DNA from: Akkermansia muciniphila
GTDB lineage: Bacteria > Verrucomicrobiota > Verrucomicrobiia > Verrucomicrobiales > Akkermansiaceae
Length of the DNA: 64,000 nt
Reading direction: 5' to 3'
Assembly: GCA_945890645.1 (NCBI GenBank)
Contig: CAMDCV010000010.1
Span: forward strand, 1-64,000
Both the position numbers and the translations under genes were made by a program. This document shows positions 42,230-50,737 of this stretch, in pieces. The notes below the pieces were generated by a model that had not been told where the DNA came from, made no database searches, and saw nothing but the letters and a program-made list of their open reading frames with translations. Every line of letters starts with the position of its first letter. The first letter of the stretch is position 1.

Positions 42230-44086
42230 ATGACAACCACCCTTCTCACCCGCCCGTTCTTCCGTTTCCGGCATCTCCTGCCGATCCTCCTTGCCTCAGT
42301 CTTACCGGGCATGGCGCAGAATGCCATCCAACCCACATCCGTCATCTCCACCTCCATGTGGGACACTGCCGGACTCGGTGGTCACAAGGACAAGATGATC
42401 GATGGAAGCGGCCTCTCGGGCCCCGGCTCCGTCCTCACTCAGGAGCATGACAACAACTCCAACGTCAATTCCTGGCACGTCGGACACTTTCCCGGTGGCA
42501 TTGCCGGCGGCGTGACGGGCACTCCACCCTATGGTGCACCACCCGCAGTGAACACTTAGGCCGTGGAGTTCGACCTCGGCGCGAACTACGACCTCACCGC
42601 GGCCCATATTTGGAACTTCAATGCGGCAGGCTTCACCGGACGTGGCGTCAAAGACGTAAAAATCCTCGTTTCTAGCAGCACCAGCGGAGTATTCACTTAT
42701 CTGACCGATAAGGTGTTCACCCAAGCCACCGGAGCCGCCGATCTGCCCGCCCAAGTCGTCCCGCTCATCGGAGCCACCAACGTCCGCCGCGTCCGCTTCG
42801 AAATCTTGACCGCCTGGAGCGGCCAGCTTAATGAATACGTGGGTCTGAGCGAAGTGAGATTCCAAGGCTCAGCACCCGCAATCACTGTGGCAGGCACCAA
42901 TCTCGGCCCTATTCCCGACAGCGACCCCGGTGGACGCGACATTCACTTCAACGTCAACGCAGCCCCCGGCGTGGCAGTGAAGTCAGTGAGTGTGCAGTTT
43001 ACTCTCAATCCGTCACATTCCATATCCTCTGACCTCAAGATCATATTATACTCCCCGGATGGCGCGTCCGCTTGGATTTACGGAGATAACTACGGGGGAT
43101 ACACTGCGTTGGCGGGCCCCTATACTTTTAACGATTCGGGCGCAGCAACATTGGATCAGGTTGCGAGCGGGTATCCCAACGGCACGGTCGTGCCCTCCGG
43201 ATCCTACAAAGCGGGTGAAAGCCTGACACCGGGTTCAAGATCTGTGTCCCTAGACCTCACCTTCGGGGGCAAAGCAGCAAACGGCATATGGAAGTTGCAG
43301 TTTATAGACCAAGTCGCCTACGGTTTTCCGAATACCGTAGGCACCGTAAGTGATGCCCGACTATCTATTACCACGAATGAAGTCATTGTGGCAGGCACCA
43401 ATCTCGGCCCTATCCCCGACAGCGACCCCGCCGGCCGCGAGATCCTCTTCAACGTCACTGGAGCGCCCGGCGTGGTGAAGACCGTGAGCACGCAGTTCAC
43501 CTTCAATCCGGCCCACGCATGGATGTCCGACCTACGGATCCAGCTCATCTCGCCTAACGGCACCAGCGCGTGGATTTACCTGCCAAGTGCAGGTCTGAGT
43601 AGTGATCTGCTCGGCCCCTACACCATCGCCGATACCGGCACAGCCAGCCTCCAGACCGCCTCCACCGGCCTCGGCGATGGCGCTACGCTCGCCTCCGGCA
43701 CCTACCGCGCGGCCAACGGAGCCACCCTCGTCTCTCTGAACCTCAGCTTTGCCGGCGACTCCCCCAACGGCATCTGGAAACTCAGGTTCGCAGATGTAGT
43801 CGCCCCGGACACCACCAGCGTCAGCCAAGCCAGCCTCACGCTCACCACCGCCAGCCCGGGCAAGCCCACCATTGCCTACCAGACCAACGGCTCAAAGGTT
43901 TTCAACCTCACCGCCGCCGACTCCAGCGCCAGTTACCTCCTCCAAGGCAGCGACAACCTCAGCACCTGGATTCCTCTGCAAACTTTCACCACCAGCGGCA
44001 CTGGAGCTGCCTCCATTACCGATAGCACCGCCCGCGGCCCGCGCTACTTCTACCGTGCCGTGCCTGTTGTGACGCCCGGGCTGTGA
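42230..44086 (+). pseudogene. Secreted discoidin-like and double P-domain protein, interrupted by in-frame TAG
   Basis: The frame from ATG 42230 to the stop at 44086 is open except for one TAG at 42557-42559. Upstream lies a signal peptide (LLPILLASVLPGMAQ) and the start of an F5/8C-like domain (SVISTSMWDTAGLGGHKDKM). The domain continues directly after the TAG (AVEFDLGANYDLTAAHIWNF, then VRRVRFEILTAWSG). Two proprotein-convertase P-domains follow, each opening with AGTNLGPIPDSDP, with NGIWKLQFIDQV in the first and NGIWKLRFADVV in the second. A short C-terminal module ends the protein. CAG to TAG would be a single change (NTQAVEF), so this is a recent nonsense mutation, a sequencing error or readthrough. 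It follows the kinase gene and is probably its cargo. Confidence 0.8.
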
Positions 44087-44459
44087 CCATGAGGCGCTAA
44101 ATTTTGAGCAAACCAGCATCGATTCATCACGAAAAACAAAAACATATGAGTATACGGGAGGAGGGACTTCACTGTCCCTCCTTCTTCGTTTCAGTCAGAC
44201 ATTGCTATTTTGGGCGATTTTCCTGGTAAATCGGATCAGGCCTTAGAAAGGCGTTTTTTTATTTTCTATTAGGCTGACCTATGTTTCGGATTCGCATAAT
44301 TTTTTGTGCTTTTTCTCGATATTGTCTTCTGGACCGCCATGCCCCGCGCCGTCGCGTAAAAGACTCTCGTCTCACGCGATCCACGCGAAAAACTTTTTTG
44401 TCATACGCAACGCCGCTGGCGTAGAAAGAGGTAGGTAACGCGGCAAGTTCGTGGGAGGA
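44087..44459. other. Intergenic region between converging genes
   Basis: These 373 nt hold the terminator at 44159-44192 and a copy of the 15-nt word tgtcatacgcaacgc (44399-44413) also found at 38288-38302. No gene was seen. The cytochrome/WD40 gene enters from the other side. Confidence 0.5.
44159..44192 (+). terminator. Terminator of the sigma/kinase/P-domain module
   Basis: AGGAGGGAC (44159-44167), loop ttcact and GTCCCTCCT (44174-44182) form a 9-bp stem. A T-rich tail (tcttcgttt) follows. It lies 73 nt beyond the stop at 44086. Confidence 0.7.
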
Positions 44460-46808
44460 TCATTCGATTTTTTCCGCGAGTTGGCGGTGATATTCGGCTT
44501 GTAGGGATTGGTGGCGGAATTGGGACTCGGTGCGCTTGGGGGATTGTTGTTCGATTTGTTGGCGCAGGGTGATGAGTTGGGTTTCTGCTTGTTGCAAGGT
44601 TTTGAGCGATGCTTCTGTGGGCTCTTTCACATGAGCAGCAGCGAGGGTTTCGAGTTGTTTGGCAGCTTGGGCAAAGGCGGCTGTTTGTTCATCAAAGATC
44701 GCATTTTCCGCTTCGGCGGCTTTGTGGGCTTGGAGAGCTAGGGCGTTGGTTTGTGCAGCGATCCAGCGCTGGCGCGACTGACGCAATTGCTGGGGCACTG
44801 CGGCGAGATCGAGTTGTACTTTTTTTGCCTCGGCGAGGGATTTTTCGAGGGCGGGGAGGGCTTCGCGGAGGGGCTTGATGGCGGCTTCGGCGGTGGGGAC
44901 TTTGGCTTGGGCAGTGACGATCTCTTTTTCCGCGGTGGGGAGTTCGCTTTGCAAAGTTTGCTCTTCTTTAGCCAGAGTTCCTATAGTGGCATCAAGCTTT
45001 TCCAAGGCGGTGCTGTGCTTGCTGAGCTGGGCTTCTGCGTCGCGGGTGGCGTTTTGCGCTTGTTCGATCGCGGGGCCTTGGCCAGCGGTTTGCGCGGTGG
45101 TCAGCGCGGTGCGACTTTGTTCTAACACGTTTTTTGCAGTGGCAAATTGAGCGCGCTGTGCCTCCGCTTCCGTTTTTTTGGTGCTGAGGTTTTTGCCAGT
45201 GGCTTGGATTTTTCCTTTGAGTGCTTGGAGCTTTTGCTGTGCTTGGGCTACGGCTTGTTTGGCTTGTTGTAGGTTCGTGGTGGCGGTGGTGATCGATTTT
45301 TGCTGTTCGTCAAACTTGGCCTGCGACTCATTGATTTTTTGCTGCACTTTCTCTAACAGATCGGGGAATGCAGTCAGTTGTTGATCGATGACTTGGATGC
45401 GGTCGGCGAGGGATGGCGGGTTGTTGGCGAGAACTTTGATAAGCTTGCCGTCGCTGGCATTGATGACATGGATGTGGCCCTCGGCATCGCCGACGAAGAC
45501 GCGTTTCCCTTCCGCATCGATGGCGACTGCGGTGGGGAGTGCGGGGATTTTTTCAAGGTCGCGCAGCAGATTGAAATCCGCTTTCCAGAGGCGGGCTTTT
45601 TTATCGCGTCCGATGCTGGCGAAGCTGCCATCGCGGGCCCAATCGAAACCCGTGACGCCGCCGGGGTGAGCGTCGATTTTTTTGACTTCGGTGCCGCCGT
45701 TCATTTCCCACATGCGGATGGTGCCGTCCTCGGAGGAAGTGCCTAACAGATTCGAGTCGTGGCGGAAAATGGCGCGTGTGATGGCGGCTTGGTGCGCACG
45801 AAGCGTATGAAACTCGCCACCGCTATCGGCTTCCCAGACCATCACGCCGCCATTGCGATCGCCGGTGGCTAAGAGAATGCCGTCGGAGGAGATATCGAGT
45901 GAAGTGATCCAGTCGGTGTGTTTCTTGATCGACTTCACCAACGAGTTTTCTGGGGCGTTCCAGAGTTTTACCAAGCGCGAGGGTGAACCAGTGGCGATGA
46001 TGTCGAAGCCCGGTCGGATATCGCAGCACAAGATGCTATCGAATTCTTTCGCTGCGGTGAGAATGCGCGAGCCATTGGTGACATCGAAGGTGATGGTGGT
46101 GCCCGATTTCCCCGCGATGCCGCCACCGACGATGAGGTAGCGGGAGTCGGGGGTGAACGCCAGCGAGACGGGTTCTCCTTCGGGAAAAGGGAGAATGCCG
46201 ACGAGTTCTAAGGATTCACTGTGGATCAGGAGCACTTGTCGCAGAGAGCTGACGGCGATGAGTGGGGCCCACGGTGAGGCGGCGATGGCGCGGATGGAAG
46301 AGCCACGTGGTGCGGTAACACTAGGCTCTAACAGAACGTGCTCGGGCAGCGGTGGTGGGCCTTCTGGTTTTTTTCCGGCGCTGGAGGACGGAGTGGCATT
46401 GAAACTGGGTTTCTTCGGCGGACGAGCGGTGGCGTTTTTATTTTCGAGAAGTCCGCCCTCGATCCAAGCTTTGAGTGCCGCGATTTTCGCCGGGCTAATG
46501 GCATCGCCTTCTGGGGGCATTTTGTTTTCGCCCGTGCCCATGACGGCCTTCAGCAGCGGAGATGCCGTATCACCGGCTTCGACAATTTTTCCGCCGGAGC
46601 CGCCTTTGAGAGTGTTCGTATAAGAGGAAAGATCGAGGCCTCCTTTGGTTTTGTCGGGATTGTGACAGTTTAAGCACGATTGCTCAAAGATCGGGAAAAC
46701 GTGATCGTCGTATGTGATTTTTTCTGCAGCACAGATCGTCCGTGTGCCAAAGAGCAGACAGGCAGCGATCGCGATACTATACGAAAGATGAAGTTTCAAA
46801 TCCATCAT
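44460..46808 (-). CDS. Planctomycete-type cytochrome c with WD40 propeller and coiled coil
   Basis: I place the start at the double ATG at 46803-46808 (MMDLKLHLSYSI), after a ggcgtagg site, and the product is about 782 aa. A signal peptide (SIAIAACLLFGTRTICAA) is followed by a planctomycete-type cytochrome c domain with CLNCHNPDKTKGGLDL and GENKMPPEGD. A WD40 region covers about residues 160-480 (HTDWITSLDISSDGILLATG and DGTIRMWEMNGG). The last ~300 residues are a long Gln/Ala/Lys-rich coiled coil (QQKINESQAKFDEQQKSI, ATTNLQQAKQAVAQAQQKLQ). The haem and propeller suggest an electron-transfer or binding protein outside the cell membrane. A terminator precedes it, so it probably has its own promoter. 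Confidence 0.88.
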   Translation of the reverse strand: MMDLKLHLSYSIAIAACLLFGTRTICAAEKITYDDHVFPIFEQSCLNCHNPDKTKGGLDLSSYTNTLKGGSGGKIVEAGDTASPLLKAVMGTGENKMPPEGDAISPAKIAALKAWIEGGLLENKNATARPPKKPSFNATPSSSAGKKPEGPPPLPEHVLLEPSVTAPRGSSIRAIAASPWAPLIAVSSLRQVLLIHSESLELVGILPFPEGEPVSLAFTPDSRYLIVGGGIAGKSGTTITFDVTNGSRILTAAKEFDSILCCDIRPGFDIIATGSPSRLVKLWNAPENSLVKSIKKHTDWITSLDISSDGILLATGDRNGGVMVWEADSGGEFHTLRAHQAAITRAIFRHDSNLLGTSSEDGTIRMWEMNGGTEVKKIDAHPGGVTGFDWARDGSFASIGRDKKARLWKADFNLLRDLEKIPALPTAVAIDAEGKRVFVGDAEGHIHVINASDGKLIKVLANNPPSLADRIQVIDQQLTAFPDLLEKVQQKINESQAKFDEQQKSITTATTNLQQAKQAVAQAQQKLQALKGKIQATGKNLSTKKTEAEAQRAQFATAKNVLEQSRTALTTAQTAGQGPAIEQAQNATRDAEAQLSKHSTALEKLDATIGTLAKEEQTLQSELPTAEKEIVTAQAKVPTAEAAIKPLREALPALEKSLAEAKKVQLDLAAVPQQLRQSRQRWIAAQTNALALQAHKAAEAENAIFDEQTAAFAQAAKQLETLAAAHVKEPTEASLKTLQQAETQLITLRQQIEQQSPKRTESQFRHQSLQAEYHRQLAEKIE

Positions 46809-46848
46809 CCTACGCCCTGGTGTGCTGTGATCTTTCCGGCATAGAAAG

Positions 46849-46880
46849 AAAAAACCCCGCAGCGAAAAATCGTGCAGGGT
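46849..46880 (-). terminator. Intrinsic terminator of the pseudopilin gene
   Basis: On the minus strand, ACCCTGC and GCGGGGT pair (one G-U) around a 13-nt loop, followed by six T. It lies 24 nt after the stop of the pseudopilin gene. Confidence 0.75.
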
Positions 46881-46903
46881 TCTTATGCGAAGTCGCAAAA
46901 CTC

Positions 46904-47488
46904 TTAGAAGCTTTTCACGTCGTCTTTGGTGTTTTTCTTACGATCGGCACCCTTGGAATAAACGATGGCTTTCGCGCCGCGAATGATGGCAGGTTCTGTG
47001 GTAGAGAAGCGGATCGGGTTAGGGATCTCGTCGTTGTAATCGTCATCGAATACAACATAAAATGGCTCGCCCCAAGCATCGTAGAGGCCGTTGACAGTGC
47101 TGCCGGAAGTGCCGTAGTCCAGCCCTGCTTTTTTGCCCTTGGCAGCCTTGATGTCGAGATAACGGATGCTCTTGGTATTGATCGCAGAGGTGCCGCTTCC
47201 TTCTTGGCCGAGTAGCACGCGAAGTAAAGTGACACCCTCGCCGCTGTTGGTATCGATTTCTGAAGCGGTCGCGTTCGTTGATGGCAACGAGCCGTATTCG
47301 TCGTAGAAGTTTTGAATGCCTTGGGCAACATTGGTGGCAATGTTCAGTGATTGGACGGTTTTGGCGCGTTTCATGGCGGTCTGGACGCCGGCAAAGCCGA
47401 GCGAGGCGAGTACCATGATGATGGCAATGACGATTAAAAGCTCGACTAGAGTGAAACCGCGGTGCTGACGAAGGGATTGGATTTTCAT
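46904..47488 (-). CDS. Type II secretion/type IV pilin-like pseudopilin
   Basis: This is a 194-aa protein. The prepilin signal is RGFTLVELLIVIAIIMVLA, with cleavage after the Gly and a Glu at position +5. The C-terminal domain contains GIQNFYDEYGSLPS, a GspG-like segment, and ends with IVYSKGADRKKNTKDD, typical of the verrucomicrobial pseudopilins. It stands alone, without other secretion genes nearby, as is common for this group. It is probably processed by a prepilin peptidase encoded elsewhere. Its role could be in secretion or a surface fibre. Confidence 0.9.
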   Translation of the reverse strand: MKIQSLRQHRGFTLVELLIVIAIIMVLASLGFAGVQTAMKRAKTVQSLNIATNVAQGIQNFYDEYGSLPSTNATASEIDTNSGEGVTLLRVLLGQEGSGTSAINTKSIRYLDIKAAKGKKAGLDYGTSGSTVNGLYDAWGEPFYVVFDDDYNDEIPNPIRFSTTEPAIIRGAKAIVYSKGADRKKNTKDDVKSF

Positions 47489-47656
47489 AGGGAATCAGTG
47501 GTTGGTGGATTCAAGCGGCTACTCGAAGTTCTGGCAATCCAGAAATTTTTCGCAGTCACATGGTAAATACTAAGCTTCACCCGGACGTTTGGCAACCAAA
47601 ATTTGCGAGCGATGATTTTGTTTGCCTGCGATCACCTGTCGATGCTTGTCTGCGGT

Positions 47657-48328
47657 ATGGAAATTCAGCCTCTCGCGATCATGCGAACTTGTTTTGGAGA
47701 AAAGTTCGCCACGCCGCGACAACCGGGATTGTGTCCCAGTGCGTGGGGGCGTTTGGAATTTTTCGATGGTTATCGAGGAGATGATTTTTTGCGGGGAATC
47801 GAGGGGTTTTCGCATGTCTGGGTGATTTTTAGATTTCATGAAACCTGTGATCAAGACTGGTCCCCCACGGTGCGACCACCGCGTTTGGGGGGCAACCAGC
47901 GGGTGGGTGTGTTTGCGAGTCGGAGCACCTATCGACCAAATGGTTTGGGCCTTTCCTTATGCCGAGTGGAAGGGGTTGAGAGCGCATTGGATGGACCGGT
48001 GTTGCTATTGGGCGGGGTCGATTTGATCGACGGCACGCCTGTGTATGATGTGAAGCCTTATCTGGCCTATGCGGAAGCGGTGCCCGATGCCCGCTGTGGT
48101 TATGCGGCCGAGGCGCCGGTATTGTTGCCGGTGGAAATCGAGTCAACGGCGATGGAGGCCTTTGCGGCGCTGCCAGCGCGCGATCAAGCCATCGTGCGCG
48201 AAGCTTTGTCGCAGGACCCACGCCCGGCAGCGCACGATGATCCAGAACGTGTTTACGGTGCTAATCTTTGCGGGGTCAATGTGCGGTTTCGTGTGAATGA
48301 TCGCGTGCGGATTGTGCAAATTGATTGA
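47657..48328 (+). CDS. TrmO-type tRNA (m6t6A37) methyltransferase
   Basis: The true start is the ATG at 47657 (MEIQPLAIMRTCFGEKF, then ATPRQPG), which matches the family N-terminus, and the product is 223 aa. Further motifs are GIEGFSHVWVIFRFH, VGVFASRSTYRPNGLG and DVKPYLAYAEA. TrmO/TsaA-like enzymes methylate N6 of t6A37 in some tRNAs using S-adenosylmethionine. The length is slightly under the E. coli enzyme. The gene is divergent from the pseudopilin gene. Confidence 0.87.
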   Translation: MEIQPLAIMRTCFGEKFATPRQPGLCPSAWGRLEFFDGYRGDDFLRGIEGFSHVWVIFRFHETCDQDWSPTVRPPRLGGNQRVGVFASRSTYRPNGLGLSLCRVEGVESALDGPVLLLGGVDLIDGTPVYDVKPYLAYAEAVPDARCGYAAEAPVLLPVEIESTAMEAFAALPARDQAIVREALSQDPRPAAHDDPERVYGANLCGVNVRFRVNDRVRIVQID

Positions 48329-48408
48329 ATTCGGACTCTTGAATCTTTTGTTCGATTGCTGAATTTGCATTGCCAAATGGCCTGCTTTGTGCTGGATTCC
48401 TCTCCGCT

Positions 48409-48726
48409 ATGGCAAATCCTACCAACGTTCTCGCACAAGGCATCGAAATCATCGGCTCGGTCCGTTTTTCTAACGATATGATCATCGATGGCAAAATCGA
48501 AGGACAGATCATGTCTGACAAAGGTCGCGTGACGATTGGAGAAAACGCTACCATCAAGGGCGACATCACGGCGGGTGAGGTCAAGGTTTTTGGCAAGGTC
48601 GAAGGGAAAATCACTTCGGATCGTTGCGAATTAAAAGCGAAATCGCGCTTGGACGGTGATATCAAAGCGAAGATGTTTGCGATGGAAGAAGGCGCGCAGT
48701 TGGCGGGTCGCACGGAGATCGGCTAA
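48409..48726 (+). CDS. Bactofilin
   Basis: From the ATG at 48409 the product is 105 aa. The core is a bactofilin (DUF583) beta-helix of ~17-residue turns: QGIEIIGSVRFSNDMIIDG, then KIEGQIMSDKGRVTIGE, then NATIKGDITAGEVKVFG, then KVEGKITSDRCELKAKS. Bactofilins polymerise into cytoskeletal filaments without nucleotide and often hold wall enzymes in place. The termini are short, so it is close to the minimal filament-forming core. It starts 80 nt after the TrmO-like gene. Confidence 0.92.
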   Translation: MANPTNVLAQGIEIIGSVRFSNDMIIDGKIEGQIMSDKGRVTIGENATIKGDITAGEVKVFGKVEGKITSDRCELKAKSRLDGDIKAKMFAMEEGAQLAGRTEIG

Positions 48727-48747
48727 CTCGGGGTTTCTTATTGTCAC

Positions 48748-49350
48748 TCACCGCAGCCACACCATCGTGGCCAGTAGCAACAACAGGAATGCGAAGCTGC
48801 GGTTGATCCACAAACGTCCTCGTTCGTAGCCTTGCCGTATGGATTTCGCTTGCAGCAAATAAGCCCACAAGATCCATAGCACTGCGCCTTGACCGACGAT
48901 GATGGCACCCAGCGCATAAGGACGACTTGCACTCGTGGCACCTTGCAAAAACGGCGCGCAGATGCTGGTGAGCACAAGAGCTGCTTTGGGATTCAGCAAA
49001 TTGCACATCAGGCCGCGCCAATAGTGGTGATGCACGGCGGGAGAATTTTCGGGCGTAGTTGCCAGATCACTGCGAAAGACTTGCCATGCCAAGTAGAGGA
49101 GATAAGCGGATGCCGCGATCTTGGCATACGGCAATAAAGGCGAATCATGCGTAAAAATATAACCACCGCCGCCCAGTGCGATGGCGGCATGGACCGCAAG
49201 ACCACTGGCAATGCCGCAGGCCATGATCGCACCGGCACGACCACCATCACGCAGGGAAGTGCGGGTGAGAAGAATCATATCCGGCCCGGGGCTAAACTGT
49301 GCCACTGCCATGATGCCGGCGAATAGGAGCAGTTCGAGAACCTCGTTCAC
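48748..49350 (-). CDS. LysE/RhtB-family exporter
   Basis: This 200-aa protein begins at a GTG that overlaps the TGA of the upstream cytochrome gene. The first helix region carries the family signature (MAVAQFSPGPDMILLTR). Six hydrophobic segments follow, including GIASGLAVHAAIALGG and GLMCNLLNPKAALV. The family exports amino acids or related small molecules. The substrate cannot be predicted. The translational coupling to a lipoprotein cytochrome gene is odd for an exporter. Confidence 0.9.
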   Translation of the reverse strand: MNEVLELLLFAGIMAVAQFSPGPDMILLTRTSLRDGGRAGAIMACGIASGLAVHAAIALGGGGYIFTHDSPLLPYAKIAASAYLLYLAWQVFRSDLATTPENSPAVHHHYWRGLMCNLLNPKAALVLTSICAPFLQGATSASRPYALGAIIVGQGAVLWILWAYLLQAKSIRQGYERGRLWINRSFAFLLLLLATMVWLR

Positions 49351-49661
49351 TTTTTCGATTGGGCGGCAATGACGTATTGATGCACGGCGTGTTCATCCTG
49401 CTTGCTGAGTCCTGCATTCCACGCCATGCCTGGTACGACGACGTGCCAATCGGCATCGCTCACGGTATCGGGCAATTGGTATTCGTGACAACGTCCGCAG
49501 TGGGCGATGTACAGCGCACGACCTTGTTGCAAGATTCCCTCTGTGCTGCTGCTGCGTGCCACCATCGCAGGCGTGACGGCGGGCGCTTGTTTTTCCAAAC
49601 TCGAAGCGCAGCCAAAAATGGCCAAAATGGATAAAGTGAAAATCCAAGGGCATAATTTCAT
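49347..49661 (-). CDS. Lipoprotein monohaem cytochrome c (third of three)
   Basis: This is a 104-aa protein. A lipobox (LAIFGC) directs lipid anchoring. After a ~25-residue linker comes the helical haem domain: GRALYIAHCGRCHEYQLPD with the CxxCH site, and VVPGMAWNAGLSKQD with a likely Met axial ligand. It is a close paralogue of the next two genes upstream. It lies 10 nt after the second cytochrome gene and overlaps the LysE gene. Confidence 0.88.
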   Translation of the reverse strand: MKLCPWIFTLSILAIFGCASSLEKQAPAVTPAMVARSSSTEGILQQGRALYIAHCGRCHEYQLPDTVSDADWHVVVPGMAWNAGLSKQDEHAVHQYVIAAQSKK

Positions 49662-49671
49662 AGCGAGTGGA

Positions 49672-50022
49672 TTACAATTTTTTTACCGCAAGAATATAGG
49701 CGAGCACAGCAGAACCTTCTTCGCTTTCCAAACCCGCATGCTTTACCATTTTTGGCACGGTTTCGGTAAACTCCGCATCGTCCAAGTCTTCTGGCAATGG
49801 GTAGGCGTGGCACTGCGCACAATTCAACATGTAGACCGCATGGCCACGCTGGAGCTTATCCATCGAAGTGCCACTTTTTTTTGCCATTTCCGGTGAAGGA
49901 TTGGGCACTTCCGAAATGCCGCCCACTTCTACTTCTCCACTGGCTGCAATATCACCGGAGGGCGAACTGGCGCAACTGGCAAGGAGAAAGCAAAGAGTGG
50001 CAACTGAGATGATGGATTTCAT
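49672..50022 (-). CDS. Lipoprotein monohaem cytochrome c (second of three)
   Basis: This is a 116-aa protein. The lipobox is LLASC. A Gly/Ser/Glu-rich linker is followed by RGHAVYMLNCAQCHAYPLPE (CxxCH) and VPKMVKHAGLESEEG, with a Met that can be the sixth ligand. It shares its layout with the neighbours on both sides, which points to local duplication. The gap to the first cytochrome gene is 14 nt. Confidence 0.88.
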   Translation of the reverse strand: MKSIISVATLCFLLASCASSPSGDIAASGEVEVGGISEVPNPSPEMAKKSGTSMDKLQRGHAVYMLNCAQCHAYPLPEDLDDAEFTETVPKMVKHAGLESEEGSAVLAYILAVKKL

Positions 50023-50036
50023 GCAAATGGGTTGGG

Positions 50037-50369
50037 TTATTGTTGAAGATTGAGTTGGTAGACGGTGCCGTGCGCGGCGATGAGATAGGTTTGCAGATCT
50101 TGCAATTGAGCGCTGTTGAGTTTGGCGTTTTGGCTCATGTGAGGCAGGATTTCACGCCAATATTCAGGATCGATTTTAGCGGGTTTCACGCGCTCATGAC
50201 ATTGATTGCAATGGGCCATGTAAAGATCACGACCGCGTTGGAGTTGGGCTTTTTCGACTCCCATTTCAGTCGCCATGGAATCACTCACTTGGGGAATTGC
50301 CTCGATGTCTGGCCCGCAACTCGCCAACCCGATGAGGGTGATTAAGGCGGCGATGCGTGGCATTTGCAT
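50037..50369 (-). CDS. Lipoprotein monohaem cytochrome c (first of three)
   Basis: This is a 110-aa protein. The lipobox is IGLASC. The haem site lies in RGRDLYMAHCNQCHERVKP, and the likely Met ligand is in LPHMSQNAKLNSAQ. An alternative start exists two codons downstream (ATG at 50363). It is the first gene of a leftward row of three paralogous cytochromes, and a small acidic protein gene lies just upstream. Confidence 0.88.
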   Translation of the reverse strand: MQMPRIAALITLIGLASCGPDIEAIPQVSDSMATEMGVEKAQLQRGRDLYMAHCNQCHERVKPAKIDPEYWREILPHMSQNAKLNSAQLQDLQTYLIAAHGTVYQLNLQQ

Positions 50370-50387
50370 GAAGCAAAAAAAACAGTT

Positions 50388-50609
50388 TTACTGGCGATTG
50401 TCGATGACAATCAATTCTGCTTCGTCGGTATTCTTCCGGCAATCATCGCGACCTGCGAAGTCTTCGCCAAGGTAATATTGATCTTGCCATTGAGACTGGT
50501 GCTCAGCGAGTGAGTGCACGGCAACATCATCGATAAACGTTTCACCGCGAATCTCTCTAACGATGCGAGGATCGGCAGGCAGGCAGGGAAGTTCGGTCAG
50601 GTGATACAT
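50388..50609 (-). CDS. Small acidic hypothetical protein
   Basis: This is a 73-aa protein beginning MYHLTELPCLPADPRIVREI. It has no signal peptide or membrane helix and is rich in Asp and Glu, with a C-terminal ELIVIDNRQ. It lies 18 nt upstream of the first cytochrome gene, in the same direction. No clear ribosome-binding site was found. It could be a genuine first gene of the operon or a chance frame. Confidence 0.5.
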   Translation of the reverse strand: MYHLTELPCLPADPRIVREIRGETFIDDVAVHSLAEHQSQWQDQYYLGEDFAGRDDCRKNTDEAELIVIDNRQ

Positions 50610-50737
50610 GGCAGTTACAGGTGCTTGGATTCTGCTTGATAGTCAAAATTTATCAATATCTAATTCTTGCTAATTTTATGAAAAAATTACAAAAAAAACC
50701 GTGACCATTGAGGCGAGGTTCTGTCATCTTCGGCCTG

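Noticed and set aside
40652-42274. 540-codon leftward frame antisense to the kinase
   Set aside because: The opposite strand has a complete kinase with all catalytic motifs. The antisense frame has no recognisable domain or start context and is a compositional shadow.
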